From the NCBI RefSeq assembly GCF_030066995.1, contig NZ_JASJAP010000004.1, positions 1 to 64,000 of the forward strand: a stretch of DNA of 64,000 bases. The letters are read 5' to 3'. Both the position numbers and the translations under genes were made by a program. Source of the stretch: Erythrobacter sp. (GTDB lineage Bacteria > Pseudomonadota > Alphaproteobacteria > Sphingomonadales > Sphingomonadaceae). The notes below the pieces were generated by a model. That model was not told the DNA's origin. It searched no databases and saw nothing but the letters and a program-made list of their open reading frames with translations. Positions 33,531 to 41,742 of the stretch are shown in pieces; the stretch's first letter is position 1; every line of letters begins with the position of its first letter.

Positions 33531-35420
33531 ATGGGTTTCGTCGGCAAGTTCTGGAAGGTTCTGGTGGGAGTGAAGGATGGCCTGGTCCTGCTCTTCATGC
33601 TGCTGTTTTTCGTAACCCTTTTTGCAGCGCTTTCCGCTTCGCCGAGCCCCGCCAAGGTGCGGGAGGGCGCGCTCTATATCGATCTCACCGGCTTCGTCGT
33701 CGAAGAGCGGGCGCCGATCGATCCATGGGGTGCACTCTTGAGCCGGTCCGCGCCGCCGACCCAGCATCAAGCAAGAGATGTCGTCCGCGCGCTTGACGCC
33801 GCCGTCGGCGATGACCGGATAAAGGCCGTCGTCATGGACCTTACAACCTTCGTGGGCGGCGGACAGGTGCACATGCAGGAGATCGCGGAGGCGATGGACC
33901 GGGTGCGCAAGGCCGACAAGCCCGTTCTCACCTACGCGCTGGGCTATGGCGATGACCATATGCACCTAGCCAGTCACGCCAGCGAGGTTTGGCTCGATCC
34001 ACTTGGCGGAGCCACCATCCGCGGGCCCGGCGGCAGCTTCCTGTTCTACGCCGAGCTGCTGAAAAAGCTAAACGTGAACGCGCGCGTCTACCGCGTGGGC
34101 GAATTCAAGGCCGCCGTCGAACCCTATGTCCTCAATGCCATGTCGCCTCAGGCCCGAGAAAACATCGAAGGCCTTTATGGCGCGCTGTGGGAGGAGTGGA
34201 AGGCCAACGTGGCGAAAGGCCGCCCCGATCTCGATCTTGATGGGGTGACGCAAAATCCGCTCGAATGGATCGAGGCCAATGATGGCGATCTTGCCAAAGC
34301 GTCGCTCGCCGCCGGCCTTGTCGACACACTCGGAAACCGGGTCGAATTCGGCGAACGCGTCGCGGAGTTGGCGGGCGCGGATGAGTGGGACGAGAAACCC
34401 GGCAGCTACGCCAGCACGTCGCTCTCTGCGTTCCTTGCCGACCACCCGTCCAGCACCCAAGGCAAAGCCATTGCGGTGGTGACGGTTGCGGGAGGGATTG
34501 TCGATGGCAACGCTGGCCCTGGCACCGCGGGCGGCGACCGTATCGCTCGCATTCTCGACAAGGCGCTCAATAGCGATGTCGCGGGCCTTGTCGTGCGGGT
34601 GGATTCGCCCGGAGGGTCCGTGATCGCGTCCGAGGAAATCCGCCGCGCGATCGACCGCTACCGCGAAAAAGACCTGCCGGTGGCCGTCTCTTTTGCCAAC
34701 GTCGCGGCGAGCGGTGGCTACTGGGTCGCAACAGCCGGAGATCACATCTTTGCCCAGCCCGAGACGATAACGGGCTCGATCGGTGTCTTCGCGATCCTCC
34801 CTACCTTTGAAGGGACAGCAAGCGAACTCGGCGTGAACGCGGATGCGATCCGAACGACGCCGCTCTCGGGCCAGCCCGACATTATCGATGGCCTGACACC
34901 CGAGGTTGAAGGGATCTTCCAAGCCTCGATCAATGACACCTACGCCGATTTTATCGAACGCGTTTCGCAAGCGCGCAGCATCCCGGGTGATGAGGTCGAC
35001 CGCATCGCTCAGGGCCGGGTCTGGGATGGCGGCACGGCGCGCCAGATCAAACTGGTTGATCAGTTTGGCGGCCTGGAGGATGCGCTGGCTTGGGTCGCCG
35101 GGCAAGCCGGGCTGGAGGATGGCGGTTGGCATGCGAAATTCCTTGATGAGCCAGAAGAAGGCTTCGATGCGCTCATCCGTCAGCTGCTCTCCAACAACGT
35201 GGCGAAGAGCGAGACGAGGCAAGGGGGCGACATGTTCGCGCTCGCCGCGCAAAGCCGCAACCGGACGCTTGCGCGTCTGCTTGCCGATGCAGAGCGCCTC
35301 GGCGGCAGCCACGGCGTTCAGGCGTATTGTCTTGAGTGCCCGGCGATAGAACGTCCGCTCCCCGAGCCAGTGGCGAAATTGTCCACGCTCAAGGCGCTGC
35401 GCGCCTTGCTGGCAGATTAG
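33531..35420 (+). CDS. sppA: Signal peptide peptidase SppA, long (67K) form
   Basis: A 629-residue membrane-bound serine/lysine peptidase that digests released signal peptides. An N-terminal anchor (GLVLLFMLLFFVTLFAAL) is followed by two S49 domains. The catalytic Lys193 (VGEFKAAVEPY) is in the first and the nucleophile Ser394 (FANVAASGGYW) in the second, as in E. coli. AGGACAGG precedes the ATG at 33531. A tRNA-Val gene follows. Confidence 0.95.
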   Translation: MGFVGKFWKVLVGVKDGLVLLFMLLFFVTLFAALSASPSPAKVREGALYIDLTGFVVEERAPIDPWGALLSRSAPPTQHQARDVVRALDAAVGDDRIKAVVMDLTTFVGGGQVHMQEIAEAMDRVRKADKPVLTYALGYGDDHMHLASHASEVWLDPLGGATIRGPGGSFLFYAELLKKLNVNARVYRVGEFKAAVEPYVLNAMSPQARENIEGLYGALWEEWKANVAKGRPDLDLDGVTQNPLEWIEANDGDLAKASLAAGLVDTLGNRVEFGERVAELAGADEWDEKPGSYASTSLSAFLADHPSSTQGKAIAVVTVAGGIVDGNAGPGTAGGDRIARILDKALNSDVAGLVVRVDSPGGSVIASEEIRRAIDRYREKDLPVAVSFANVAASGGYWVATAGDHIFAQPETITGSIGVFAILPTFEGTASELGVNADAIRTTPLSGQPDIIDGLTPEVEGIFQASINDTYADFIERVSQARSIPGDEVDRIAQGRVWDGGTARQIKLVDQFGGLEDALAWVAGQAGLEDGGWHAKFLDEPEEGFDALIRQLLSNNVAKSETRQGGDMFALAAQSRNRTLARLLADAERLGGSHGVQAYCLECPAIERPLPEPVAKLSTLKALRALLAD

Positions 35421-35556
35421 GCCGAATACGAAGTCGACCTTCGGTCGATGGCGCGGCGCTGGCTCGGATCGGTACGAACAGGGCTTGCAAGAAGCGCCGC
35501 TGCGCAGTAGACGCGCGCCCCTGTCCATGCAGCCGACAACGCCGCTTTCATCGGAC

Positions 35557-35631
35557 GGGCGCGTAGCTCAGTGGTAGAGCACACCCTTCACACGGGTGGG
35601 GTCGCAAGTTCAATCCTTGCCGCGCCCACCA
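35557..35631 (+). tRNA. tRNA-Val (anticodon CAC)
   Basis: A 75-base cloverleaf. The acceptor stem GGGCGCG (35557-35563) pairs with CGCGCCC (35621-35627), the D arm has GCTCAGTGGTAGAGC, the anticodon stem CACCC/GGGTG has loop TTCACAC (anticodon CAC), and the T arm has GCAAGTTCAATCCTTGC. The 3' ACCA is encoded. Confidence 0.96.
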
Positions 35632-35758
35632 TCCTCTGCATCCGCTGTTTGACCCTTCGAGCGGTCACGATGATCTTATGGGGAGAGAATGGACAAGCCC
35701 CCTTGGGCGCGCTTATCTCCAAACCTCAGAAGCAAGTCAGGCAGGGAGATAGACAGCC

Positions 35759-37918
35759 ATGACGATCGGAACGCGGATTTGGGCTGGGACGCTCTTGGCG
35801 CTAAGCGCGCTTGGGATGGCCGCCTGCGCGCAGCAGGGCGTAGCCACCGACGCCCTTGTTTCGGCAGACGCCGACGAGGCCAACTGGATCACCCACGGTC
35901 GCACCTATTCCGAACAGCGCTTCTCTCCGCTTCGATCTATCAACGCCGAGACGGTCGGCGATCTGGGCCTCGCCTGGTTTGCCGATATGGACACAGCGCG
36001 CGGACAGGAGGCGACCCCGCTGGTTATTGACGGCAAGCTCTACGTCACGACCGCCTGGAGCAAGGTCAAAGCCTATGACGCGGCCACCGGGCAGCCGCTG
36101 TGGGAGTACGACCCGCAAGTTCCGGGCGAAACGGGCGTCAAGGTGTGCTGCGACGTCGTCAATCGGGGTGTCGCGGCCTGGGGAGACGCGCTGTTCTTGG
36201 GCACGCTCGACGGGCGACTGGTGAAGCTCGATCGCGAGACCGGCGCGGTGGAGTGGGAGGTCGTCACCGTCGATCAGGATAGGGCCTATTCGATCACAGG
36301 CGCGCCGCGCGTCATCGATGGCAAGGTCATCATCGGCAATGGCGGCGCTGAGTTTGGCGTGCGCGGGTACATCGCGGCTTACGACGCACAGGATGGCAAG
36401 GAGCTGTGGCGCTTCTACACCGTGCCAGATGGCACCGAAGGCGACGAGGCTCCGCAGCACCTCAAGGCCGCCGCCGAGACCTGGAACATGGAAGCCCTTG
36501 CCAGCTCCGACGCCATCGGCGGGGGCGGCACGGTGTGGGATTCCATGGCGTACGATCCCGACCTCGACCTGCTCTATTTTGGCGTGGGCAATGGCAGCCC
36601 CTGGAACCGCGCCTATCGTTCGCCGGGCGAAGACGGGACCGGTGAAGGCGATAACCTCTACCTTTCCTCCATAGTCGCGGTGCGGCCGGACACCGGCGAA
36701 TATGTCTGGCACTACCAGACCACGCCCGGCGAGACTTGGGACTACACCGCGACGCAGCACATCATTCTGGCCGATTTGGAGATCGAGGGAACCCAGCGCA
36801 AAGTCCTGATGCAGGCGCCCAAGAACGGGTTCTTCTACGTCCTCGACCGGGAGACCGGAGAGTTTATTTCAGCCCGGGAGTATATCCCGCAAAACTGGGC
36901 CAAGGGCATCGATGAGAACGGGCGCCCGATCTTCAACGAGGAGACACGCGTCGATGTTACGGGCAAGCCCGCTCTCGTCATGCCGGGGCCGCTGGGCGGT
37001 CACAACTGGCACCCGATGGCGTTCCACCCTGGAGAAGGGCTCGTCTACATTCCAGCCTTCGAAGCGGCGACAGTGTACGCGCCCGAAGCAGACTGGAAGC
37101 CCGACCGTGCGCGCGGGTTCAACGTCGGCTTTGATCTGGGGGCGGGGGATCTTCCACCCGATCTTGGCATCCGGCGCGAAGTCTATGGAACCGTGAAGGG
37201 CAAGCTGATGGCGTGGGATCCGGTCGCGCAGGAGCCACGCTGGGTGGTTGAGCACCCCGGCCCTTGGAATGGAGGCATTCTCGCAACCGCTGGCGGCCTC
37301 ATCTTCCAGGGCAATTCGTCCAGCGAGTTCGCGGCTTATAACGCAGGCACGGGCGAGAAGGTCTGGAGCTTTGCCGCGCAAACCGGCGTGGTTGCCCCGC
37401 CGATGACGTATTCGGTCGAAGGCGAGCAGTACATTGCGGTTCTGGCAGGATGGGGCGGCGCTTACGCGATCACCGCCGATGGCCATCTGATCAACCATCA
37501 GGGACCGGTGCGCAACGTGTCGCGGTTGCTGGTCTTCAAGCTGGGCGGCGAGGCGCAGTTGCCCCCCGAGCGAGAACTTGTCAGCCTTCCGCTCGACCCG
37601 CCACCGAGCCGCGCGAGCGCCGAGACGATCGCCTTGGGCAAGGAAAAGTACGCCCGTTACTGCGCCGTGTGTCACGCGCCAGCGGCAGTGGGCTCAACCG
37701 AGCTTCCCGACCTGCGCCGCTCGGGCACATTGGGGAACGCGCAGTCGTGGAAGGCCGTGGTGTATGACGGTATCCTCAAGGACAACGGCATGGTCAGCTT
37801 TGCGCCATCGCTGACCGAGGAAGAGGTGCAGGCCATCCGGGCCTACGTCATCCAGCGGGCCAATGAGGACAAGGTTCTGGAAGCGGGCAAGGCCGTCGCC
37901 CTCTCGACAGCCCCTTGA
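35759..37918 (+). CDS. PQQ-dependent quinohaemoprotein alcohol dehydrogenase (type II)
   Basis: A 719-residue periplasmic enzyme. The signal sequence (GTLLALSALGMAACAQQ) could also be a lipobox. An eight-bladed PQQ propeller contains the adjacent cysteine pair Cys130-Cys131 (VKVCCDVVNRG) typical of these enzymes and tryptophan-docking repeats (GKELWRF, GEYVWHY, GEKVWSF). A C-terminal cytochrome c domain has the haem site Cys635-Ala-Val-Cys638-His639. It oxidises alcohols or aldehydes and passes electrons to the respiratory chain. PQQ synthesis genes are not in this window. GCAGGGAGAT lies upstream of the ATG. Confidence 0.93.
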   Translation: MTIGTRIWAGTLLALSALGMAACAQQGVATDALVSADADEANWITHGRTYSEQRFSPLRSINAETVGDLGLAWFADMDTARGQEATPLVIDGKLYVTTAWSKVKAYDAATGQPLWEYDPQVPGETGVKVCCDVVNRGVAAWGDALFLGTLDGRLVKLDRETGAVEWEVVTVDQDRAYSITGAPRVIDGKVIIGNGGAEFGVRGYIAAYDAQDGKELWRFYTVPDGTEGDEAPQHLKAAAETWNMEALASSDAIGGGGTVWDSMAYDPDLDLLYFGVGNGSPWNRAYRSPGEDGTGEGDNLYLSSIVAVRPDTGEYVWHYQTTPGETWDYTATQHIILADLEIEGTQRKVLMQAPKNGFFYVLDRETGEFISAREYIPQNWAKGIDENGRPIFNEETRVDVTGKPALVMPGPLGGHNWHPMAFHPGEGLVYIPAFEAATVYAPEADWKPDRARGFNVGFDLGAGDLPPDLGIRREVYGTVKGKLMAWDPVAQEPRWVVEHPGPWNGGILATAGGLIFQGNSSSEFAAYNAGTGEKVWSFAAQTGVVAPPMTYSVEGEQYIAVLAGWGGAYAITADGHLINHQGPVRNVSRLLVFKLGGEAQLPPERELVSLPLDPPPSRASAETIALGKEKYARYCAVCHAPAAVGSTELPDLRRSGTLGNAQSWKAVVYDGILKDNGMVSFAPSLTEEEVQAIRAYVIQRANEDKVLEAGKAVALSTAP

Positions 37919-37932
37919 AGGGCTGTCGAGAG
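37901..37932 (+). terminator. Inverted repeat over the stop of the PQQ dehydrogenase gene
   Basis: CTCTCGACAGCCC (37901-37913) pairs perfectly with 37920-37932 over a 6-base loop that contains the TGA. Only a weak T tract follows (AGTTTGG), so it may act as a transcript-stabilising hairpin between convergent genes or as a terminator. Confidence 0.6.
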
Positions 37933-37954
37933 AGTTTGGCGCGGCGCGTGTGCC

Positions 37955-40204
37955 CTACTCGGCCGAAGCGCTCGCTTCGCCCTCTTCGCTTTTGAGAAGT
38001 CCGAGCGAGGCCAGCATGTACTTCACGTCCGGGTCGCGCTCAGCGTAACTGCGGTAGACCACGTCGTAATCCATGGTTCCCCCGCGGCTGAGCACCTTTT
38101 CGCGCAGGCGCTTACCATTGGCGCGCGTCAGGCCGCCATTCTCCAGAATGTAGTTCCGGCTGTCATGGTCGAGCATCTGCGTCCACAAATAGCTGTAATA
38201 GCCTGAGGAATAGCCTGTGGGGCTCGAGAAGATGTGGTTGAAGTAGGTGCTGCGATAGCGCGGCGGGACGTTCTCAACCTCAAGGCCCAGTTCTGACAGC
38301 GCCTGGGTCTCGAAAGCCGTGACCTTTTCCGGCGTATCGATGGCGGCGGCCTCCTCAGCTGAGAGCGAGTGCCATTTCATGTCGAGCAACGCCGCTTCCA
38401 TCACTTCGCCAAAGTCATACCCCTGATTGAACTGGAAGGCCGCTTCGATCCGATCGAGGAGTTCGAGCGGCATCGTTTCGCCGGTCTCGTAGTGCTTAGC
38501 GTAGTTCTGCAGCACAGCGGGCTGCTTTTGCCACATCTCGTGCACCTGCGCGGGGTACTCGACAAAATCGCGCGGTGTCGCAGTGCCAGACAAGCTCGGG
38601 TACTTCTGTTCGGCAAACATTCCATGAAGGCCATGGCCGAATTCGTGGAAGGCGGTTTGCACCCAGTCCCAACTGATGAACTGGGTCTCACCCTCAGCCG
38701 CCTTTGGCACGTTGAGCGTGTTGAGGATCACCGGTTTTTCATCGTTGAGGTAGTTTTGCGGCACAAAACTGCTCATCCACGCGCCGCCACGCTTGGAGGG
38801 ACGCTGGAACGGGTCGAAGTAAAACAGCGCAAGCTCTGAGCCGTCGGCGTCGAAGATGGTGTAGACCCAAACGTCAGGGTGGTAGGTCGGGATGTCGTCG
38901 CGACGCTCGAAAGTAAGGCCATACATCTGATTGGCCATGTAGAAGACACCGTCCTCAAGAACGCGCTCTAACTCGAGATATTCGGTGACTTCGGCTTCGC
39001 TGAAATTGTAGCGCTCCTCGCGGACCTTGTTGGCGTATCGATACCAATCCCAAGGCTGGACGGTGAAGTCTTCGCCACTCTCTGCAATCGCCTCGTTCAG
39101 GACCGCCGCCTCGCGCCGCTGCGTCTGCGCAAGCGCCGGGACCATCTGTTCCATGAACTCCAGAGCCAGCTCCGGAGTGTCGGCCATGTTGCCCTGCATG
39201 ATGTAGCTTGCCCAGTTGGGCTTACCGAACAGCGAAGCCTTCTCCGCGCGCAAAGCCGCAATCTTCGCGACCAGCATTCGAGTGTCGTATTCCGGATCGG
39301 TGCCGTCCGCTCGCTGATAGCTCAGCTTGAAGAATGTCTCACGCACGGCGCGGTTCTCAAGCTCGGGCAAAAGCGGCTGTTGCGTAGTATTCTGAAGGGC
39401 AATCGCGTACTTTCCCTCCATGCCCATCTCCGTCGCAAGCGCCGCTGCGGCGTCGATCTGCGTTTGCGAAAGACCGGCAAGCTCCTCGGCAGTATCGACC
39501 AGAAGCGGCTGCGCGTTCGTCGCGTTGCGCACCATCTGGCTGAACTCGGTGGTCAGCGTTGAAAGCTCGGTGTTGATCGTCTTTACCCGCTCTCGCTCTT
39601 CAGCCGAAAGCTCAGCGCCGGCTTTGACCATATCCTCGTAGGTCTTCTCGAGCAGCTTTGCGCTTTCGGGGTCGAGCGAAAGCGTCTCTCGCTGCTCGTA
39701 GACGGCCTTTACGCGCGCGAAAAGTCCCGGGTTGAGCGTGATGGACGAGTAATGCGCGGAGCGCTTGGGGCTGATCTCACGATTGATCTCGTCGAGCCGT
39801 TCGGTGGTGTTGGCGCTGGTCAACTGGCCAAAAACACGCGACACCCGGCTCAGCATCCGGCCCGAGCTTTCATAGGCCACGATTGTGTTTTCGAACGTTG
39901 CGGCGTCCGGGTTATCTACGATCGCCTGAATCTCGGCCTTCTGGACCGCCATGCCTTGCTCGAAGGCTGGCATGAAGTCGTCTTCGGTGATCTTGGAAAA
40001 GTCGGGTGCCTTGAAAGGGAGCGCGCTTTCCGCAGCGAAGTACCCACTCCCGTTTTGAGTGGACGTCTTGTCAACGTGCGTTGTCGCGTTGGAAGGGATC
40101 TGTTCCGCTCTGGCGTGTGCAGTCCAACCTGCAACGAGGGCGAATGCGGAAACGGTGAAGAGAGCTGGGGCGAGCGACCGGCTGGTCCTTGTCTTGATAG
40201 TCAT
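37955..40204 (-). CDS. M3-family oligopeptidase (Dcp/OpdA type), exported
   Basis: A 749-residue zinc metallopeptidase with an N-terminal signal peptide (APALFTVSAFALVAGWTAHARA). The zinc site is His520-Glu521-Phe-Gly-His524 in TAFHEFGHGLHGMF, with the downstream Glu in FVEYPAQVHEMW. The family cleaves short peptides: Dcp removes C-terminal dipeptides, OpdA cuts internally. The C-terminus carries an acidic/Ser-rich tail. Convergent with the PQQ dehydrogenase gene. Confidence 0.93.
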   Translation of the reverse strand: MTIKTRTSRSLAPALFTVSAFALVAGWTAHARAEQIPSNATTHVDKTSTQNGSGYFAAESALPFKAPDFSKITEDDFMPAFEQGMAVQKAEIQAIVDNPDAATFENTIVAYESSGRMLSRVSRVFGQLTSANTTERLDEINREISPKRSAHYSSITLNPGLFARVKAVYEQRETLSLDPESAKLLEKTYEDMVKAGAELSAEERERVKTINTELSTLTTEFSQMVRNATNAQPLLVDTAEELAGLSQTQIDAAAALATEMGMEGKYAIALQNTTQQPLLPELENRAVRETFFKLSYQRADGTDPEYDTRMLVAKIAALRAEKASLFGKPNWASYIMQGNMADTPELALEFMEQMVPALAQTQRREAAVLNEAIAESGEDFTVQPWDWYRYANKVREERYNFSEAEVTEYLELERVLEDGVFYMANQMYGLTFERRDDIPTYHPDVWVYTIFDADGSELALFYFDPFQRPSKRGGAWMSSFVPQNYLNDEKPVILNTLNVPKAAEGETQFISWDWVQTAFHEFGHGLHGMFAEQKYPSLSGTATPRDFVEYPAQVHEMWQKQPAVLQNYAKHYETGETMPLELLDRIEAAFQFNQGYDFGEVMEAALLDMKWHSLSAEEAAAIDTPEKVTAFETQALSELGLEVENVPPRYRSTYFNHIFSSPTGYSSGYYSYLWTQMLDHDSRNYILENGGLTRANGKRLREKVLSRGGTMDYDVVYRSYAERDPDVKYMLASLGLLKSEEGEASASAE

Positions 40205-40282
40205 GCGCGCGCTTTTGCCGACTTGGCGCCGAAGGTCAACGCGCGATCCGGTGACCACACCAGATCGCTCGATTAACGCCGA

Positions 40283-41245
40283 TCAGGCCTCTGAGGTGGT
40301 CGCGGATGTCGAGCCTTCGTGCGCCGCGACCTGCGCCACGACGGCGTCGAGCGTTGCATCGAAACACGAAAAATCGCGAGGGCGCGAAAGGTCGAAGACG
40401 GGCACCGTCTGCAAGACATTCAAGATCATGCGAAAGGCCGCTTCTTCAAGTCCGAGAGCCGGCACGAGTTCCTGACGATAAAGGTTGCTGCGCAATTCGC
40501 GCAAGGCCTCGGGAGACGCGAGAGGGCGACAGTCTACGCCTTCGCGCTCATCGTCGAATCTCAAGCGAAACACCCCTGCAAGTGTGGCTTCGTGCACAAC
40601 CCTGTCCGGTTCGAAGGGGACGTGAAACTTGTCCATGTCCTGATGCAGTCGGGCGAGCGGAGAGGTCCGAATGGCGAGGTGATCGGCCGCGTCCTGCCAC
40701 AGTTTCATGCGCGGAAAAGAAGGGGTTACGCTCACGCTTCTGATCCGCTCGCTAGCGCCCCCCGGATCAAACACAACCACATCATCGCTCATGAAGCCGA
40801 AGCCGCGTTCGACCAGGGCCGCAGTGAGCGTAGACTTCCCCGCACCGCTCGGACCAGTCAGGGCAAAGCCGAGCCCATTCCTCGTCACAAGCCCACAGTG
40901 GAACGGAAAACGTCCACACAAGTACGTCCATGCGCCAAAGCCGGACCCAGTGAGATAAAGGCGAGCCTCGCGCTCACGCTTCGCATCAAGGACATCGACC
41001 TCGATCAGCTCCTCGCTCGCCACTCGAATGCGAACGATGCCTTCAATGTCGAGGTCGACCACGCCGTCTCGAACGCGAAAGAATCCGGCGTTGCGCTCTT
41101 CGCGAGGCACGGGAGGCAGCGAACGGCGCCGGATGGTCAGATCGGGCACGATCGACTCGCTTCCAGCCTCCTTGCAAACGGTTTCGAATTCCGGAAGCGC
41201 GAGCTCAGACCCGACAACGCGTCCAAAAGCGCGGAAAAGGTGCAT
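40283..41245 (-). CDS. HPr-kinase-like protein of a RiPP (lasso-type) cluster
   Basis: A 320-residue kinase. The P-loop GPSGAGKST (residues 131-139) is followed by the GFGFMSDDVVVFD motif typical of HprK-fold enzymes. It lacks the N-terminal HprK domain and instead has a divergent domain (residues 1-110, with DLTIRRRSLPPVP and GFFRVRDGVVDLDIEGIVRI) as in biosynthetic homologues. Homologues in lasso-peptide clusters (PadeK/ThcoK of the paeninodin type) phosphorylate the C-terminal Ser of the precursor. The candidate precursor in this locus ends in Ser, which fits. Divergent from the PqqD-like gene by 114 bases. The ATG at 41245 has no strong ribosome-binding site. Confidence 0.78.
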   Translation of the reverse strand: MHLFRAFGRVVGSELALPEFETVCKEAGSESIVPDLTIRRRSLPPVPREERNAGFFRVRDGVVDLDIEGIVRIRVASEELIEVDVLDAKREREARLYLTGSGFGAWTYLCGRFPFHCGLVTRNGLGFALTGPSGAGKSTLTAALVERGFGFMSDDVVVFDPGGASERIRSVSVTPSFPRMKLWQDAADHLAIRTSPLARLHQDMDKFHVPFEPDRVVHEATLAGVFRLRFDDEREGVDCRPLASPEALRELRSNLYRQELVPALGLEEAAFRMILNVLQTVPVFDLSRPRDFSCFDATLDAVVAQVAAHEGSTSATTSEA

Positions 41246-41359
41246 GCTGGAACTTAAACCTGACACTCGACGAATACCGAACCGCGCGAAGGGAGCGAGT
41301 TGCGAATCCGAATGGAGTGCCCTACGCCCCGGCAAAGAGGGTCTTAAGGGACAAGAACC

Positions 41360-41626
41360 GTGTTGGTGAAGCGAAATCCGCGCGTATTGGCCAGCGCACT
41401 TCCAGATGGGAACACCGCGCTGCTCGTTGTTGAAACGGGCCGCTACGTAACCTTTGACGAGACCGCTACGGCCATTTGGCAACGGATCGAGCAACCGATC
41501 TCTTTCAACGATCTGATTGCTTCGCTGATGGCCGAATACGATGTTTCGAATGATGTTCTGCAAAGCGACGTGAGAAACGCACTCCATGCCCTCGAAGACA
41601 AGCAAGTGCTGACGCTTACAGAATAG
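41360..41626 (+). CDS. PqqD-like RiPP recognition element (RRE) protein, B1-like
   Basis: An 88-residue winged-helix protein of the PqqD family. NTALLVVETGRYVTFDETA.AIW and the following helices (SFNDLIASLMAEYDVSNDVL, VRNALHALEDKQVL) match the stand-alone RRE/B1 proteins that bind RiPP leader peptides and hand them to the processing enzymes. The start is a GTG at 41360 preceded by AAGGGAC. It is 112 bases upstream of the asparagine-synthetase-like gene, with a possible small coupled frame between them. Confidence 0.85.
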   Translation: MLVKRNPRVLASALPDGNTALLVVETGRYVTFDETATAIWQRIEQPISFNDLIASLMAEYDVSNDVLQSDVRNALHALEDKQVLTLTE

Positions 41627-41628
41627 GC

Positions 41629-41742
41629 GTGGACGACCGGGATCGCTGCGAGGGCCTATTGCAGGCAATGTCTGACTGGCCAGGTGTTTCGTGTCGGCTC
41701 GCATCGGGCGGCGCATCACGCTTTTGGGTTGCGCATAAATGA
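41629..41742 (+). CDS. Possible small coupled reading frame or gene remnant
   Basis: A GTG-initiated frame of 37 codons begins 2 bases after the PqqD-like stop and ends in a TGA overlapping the ATG of the asparagine-synthetase-like gene (ATGA). The peptide (for example GLLQAMSDWPGVSCRL) is not recognised. Position and overlap suggest translational coupling, or a remnant of the missing B2 or another cluster gene. No ribosome-binding site is evident, so it may be chance. Confidence 0.3.
   Translation: MDDRDRCEGLLQAMSDWPGVSCRLASGGASRFWVAHK

Noticed and set aside
40283..41719. Extended minus-strand frame of about 478 codons for the HPr-like kinase
   Set aside because: The first 158 codons run antisense through the PqqD-like gene; the ATG at 41245 begins the part that resembles the kinase family.
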